From assembly GCA_934168005.1 (NCBI GenBank), contig CAKPMN010000003.1:1-64000 (forward strand): a stretch of 64,000 nucleotides of DNA. The letters run 5' to 3'. How positions within the stretch are numbered: position 1 is the first letter of the stretch; each line of letters opens with the position of its first letter. The notes under the pieces are model-generated. The model was not told the origin of the DNA and did not search any database. It saw nothing but the letters and a program-made list of their open reading frames with translations. Source of the stretch: an uncultured Bacilli bacterium. Its GTDB lineage: Bacteria > Bacillota_I > Bacilli_A > RF39 > UBA660. Position numbers and translations under genes: made by a program. Of the stretch, positions 62,091-64,000 are shown piece by piece.

Positions 62091-64000
62091 ATGAACAGAA
62101 AAGATGTAGATAAAACAAAAGTAACTCCTATGATGCAACAATATTTGGAAATAAAAGAACAAAATCCAGATATTATTTTATTTTTTCGTTTAGGGGATTT
62201 TTATGAAATGTTTTTTGAAGATGCTTATACAGCGTCTCGTGAACTTGAGTTAACTTTAACTGGTAAAAGTGCAGGTCTTGATGAGAAGATTCCTATGTGT
62301 GGAATACCATATCATGCTGCTAATGTATATATAGAAAAAATGGTTGATAAAGGATATAAGATTGGTATATGTGAACAAGTTGAAGATCCTAAATTAGCTA
62401 AAGGAATTGTAAAAAGAGAAGTAATCCAAATAATAAGTAAAGGTACTTTGATAGATGATGAGTCCCTAACTTCTTATTTAAACAATTATGTTGGAAGTAT
62501 TTTAGATTTTGGACATTGTTATGTTGTAAGTTATGCGGATATATCAACAGGTGAAGTTAATGCTAAAATGATACCTCATAATAAAAATCTACTTACATCA
62601 GAAGTTATTTCACTTAATATAGGTGAGGTAATACTTTCTGATAAAGTTGATAAGGGTATTTTATCATTATTTAAAAATCAGTTTCATTTGACAGTTACCG
62701 TTACTGATCAAATATCTGATTTAAAAGGATATGAATATATTTACGAAGATGTATCTGATATGCGCTATATTGAAGGTGTAAAACATTTACTTACATATAT
62801 TTTTAACACACAAAAAAGAGATTTATCACATTTACAAAAACTAGTTATTCATGAAAATAAAAATTATTTAAAAATGGATATTCATACTAAAAGAAACCTT
62901 GAACTTACTGAGACACTTAGATTAAAACAGAGAAATTATTCTTTAATCTGGTTACTTGATAAAACAAAAACAGCAATGGGCTCACGTATGCTTAAGACAT
63001 TTATTGAAAATCCTTTAATTAATAAAGATGAAATAAATAGACGTTTAGATGTTGTTGATACATTTTTAACTGAATTTATTTTGAAAGATGATTTAGTTAA
63101 ATGTTTAATGGAAGTATATGACTTGGAACGATTAAGTGGCCGTATTGCTTTTGGTAATGCTAATGCAAGAGATTTATTACAACTTAAAAGTTCTCTTAGG
63201 GTTTTACCTCAAATTCATACAATATTAGATGAAATTCATTATGATAAAAATATTTTAGTTTTAGATGAATTATATGATTTATTAGATAGAAGTATTTATG
63301 AAAATCCTCCTGTATCTGTTAAGGAAGGCTATTTGATAAAAGAAGGTTATAGTAGTGAACTTGACGAATTAAAGAGTTTACGTAAAGGTGGTAAAGACTT
63401 TGTAGCTGACTTTGAAGAACAAGAACGTGAAAGAACTGGTATTAAAAATCTAAAAATTGGTTATAACAGAGTTTTTGGATATTATATTGAAGTTTCTAAA
63501 GGAAATGTTTCTCTAATTAAAGATGAATATGGTTATGAGAGAAAACAAACTCTAGCAAATGCAGAACGTTATATAAGTCCTATTTTAAAAGAAAAAGAAG
63601 CTCTTATTTTAAATGCTGAGGAAAGAATTATAGAGTTAGAATATAATTTGTTTATGCAAGTTAGAGATAAAATAAAAGAATACATCCCATCTCTTCAAGA
63701 TATTGCGAAAGTTATTAGTGAAGTAGATGTTTTACAAAGTTTTGCAACTGTAACAGAAGAGAATAATTATGTTAGACCAATAATAAATGATAATAGAGAT
63801 GTAAGAATAATAGATGATAGACATCCTGTTGTTGAAAAGGTTTTATCAAATGAATTTGTAAGTAATGATATTATAATGGATCCTAATACTAATATTCTTC
63901 TAATAACTGGACCTAATATGGCTGGTAAATCAACATATATGAGGCAAATGGCTATAACTGTTATTATGGCCCAAATTGGTTGTTTTGTTCCTGCACGTGA
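62091..64000 (+). CDS. mutS: DNA mismatch repair protein MutS, N-terminal part
   Basis: MutS recognises mismatches and recruits MutL. The gene runs off the right edge with an open frame. Visible are the mismatch-reading segment FFRLGDFYEMFFEDA (F-x-E type, near residue 35), the connector and core domains, the clamp with KIGYNRVFGYYIEVS, and the start of the ATPase with Walker A GPNMAGKSTYMRQ (near residue 605). AAGGTGG precedes the ATG. About 637 codons are in the window out of a usual 850-880. Confidence 0.97.
   Translation, partial: MNRKDVDKTKVTPMMQQYLEIKEQNPDIILFFRLGDFYEMFFEDAYTASRELELTLTGKSAGLDEKIPMCGIPYHAANVYIEKMVDKGYKIGICEQVEDPKLAKGIVKREVIQIISKGTLIDDESLTSYLNNYVGSILDFGHCYVVSYADISTGEVNAKMIPHNKNLLTSEVISLNIGEVILSDKVDKGILSLFKNQFHLTVTVTDQISDLKGYEYIYEDVSDMRYIEGVKHLLTYIFNTQKRDLSHLQKLVIHENKNYLKMDIHTKRNLELTETLRLKQRNYSLIWLLDKTKTAMGSRMLKTFIENPLINKDEINRRLDVVDTFLTEFILKDDLVKCLMEVYDLERLSGRIAFGNANARDLLQLKSSLRVLPQIHTILDEIHYDKNILVLDELYDLLDRSIYENPPVSVKEGYLIKEGYSSELDELKSLRKGGKDFVADFEEQERERTGIKNLKIGYNRVFGYYIEVSKGNVSLIKDEYGYERKQTLANAERYISPILKEKEALILNAEERIIELEYNLFMQVRDKIKEYIPSLQDIAKVISEVDVLQSFATVTEENNYVRPIINDNRDVRIIDDRHPVVEKVLSNEFVSNDIIMDPNTNILLITGPNMAGKSTYMRQMAITVIMAQIGCFVPAR

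Overview
The window is about 64 kb of very AT-rich chromosome from a low-GC, Gram-positive, endospore-forming bacterium of the Bacilli type (Bacillota). The evidence is gene content and order close to Bacillus subtilis: sepF-divIVA-[T-box]-ileS, gpsB-rnpB, rodZ-like-pgsA-recA-rny, spoIIAA-sigF-spoVA, ywiB-argS-rpoE, dnaB-dnaI-[T-box]-thrS and gerE-gerM. Two alpha/beta SASP genes, SpoVAC/AD/AE, a sigma-F-like factor, GerE, a GerM-domain protein, a SpoIIIAH-like protein and a YjcZ-family peptide all indicate sporulation. TGA works as a stop (tsaE, dnaB) and Trp is read from TGG, so this is not the Mycoplasma code, although the compact, AT-rich style suggests an uncultured gut-type lineage of Bacilli. 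The species cannot be named from this sequence alone.

Layout. 1-6.3 kb: 3' end of a 5S rRNA gene, then tsaE-tsaB-rimI-tsaD (t6A tRNA modification), clpP on the other strand, a TGS-domain nucleoside kinase and gap. 6.3-20 kb: glyS behind an unusually short T-box, sepF-divIVA, an Ile T-box driving a cation exchanger plus a type-2-like ileS, tgt, a phosphoesterase, small membrane proteins, scpAB and tRNA-Leu. 20-30 kb: thiI, two SASP genes with matching predicted sigma-G promoters, gpsB, rnpB, rodZ-like, pgsA, recA (LexA box), rny, a degenerate SpoIIAA-like protein, sigF (with no spoIIAB), and spoVAC-AD-AE. 30-45.5 kb: ywiB-argS-rpoE, three tandem VanY-like carboxypeptidases, a DacF/DacA-type carboxypeptidase, def, a TcaA-like protein, a small YjcZ peptide, an FtsW/RodA protein, dnaB-dnaI, a Thr T-box with a hypothetical gene and thrS, and tRNA-Ala.

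45.6-58.5 kb is an accessory island and the most interesting part. A phage-type sigma-70 region-4 protein sits behind a strong terminator hairpin and a hairpin that pairs its Shine-Dalgarno sequence. It is followed by a 2031-residue DNRLRE/Rhs toxin-like protein without a signal peptide and its putative immunity gene. Next come a DUF5412 gene and a promoterless second copy of the Rhs 3' end with a different tip and its own immunity gene. After these lie a holin-associated protein, a holin-like peptide, a GH25-LysM endolysin and a phage collar protein, then a divergent second holin-like/M23 endolysin pair. A bipartite 53-nt motif occurs twice, once before the Rhs gene and once before the collar gene. 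The architecture (sigma factor, giant toxin, holin, endolysin) recalls the C. difficile PaLoc, and I infer a self-regulated polymorphic toxin island exported by a holin/endolysin (type-10-like) route.

58.5-64 kb returns to the core chromosome: spoIIIAH-like, gerE, a gerM-domain gene, tRNA-Arg, an LppM-like lipoprotein and mutS, which runs off the window.
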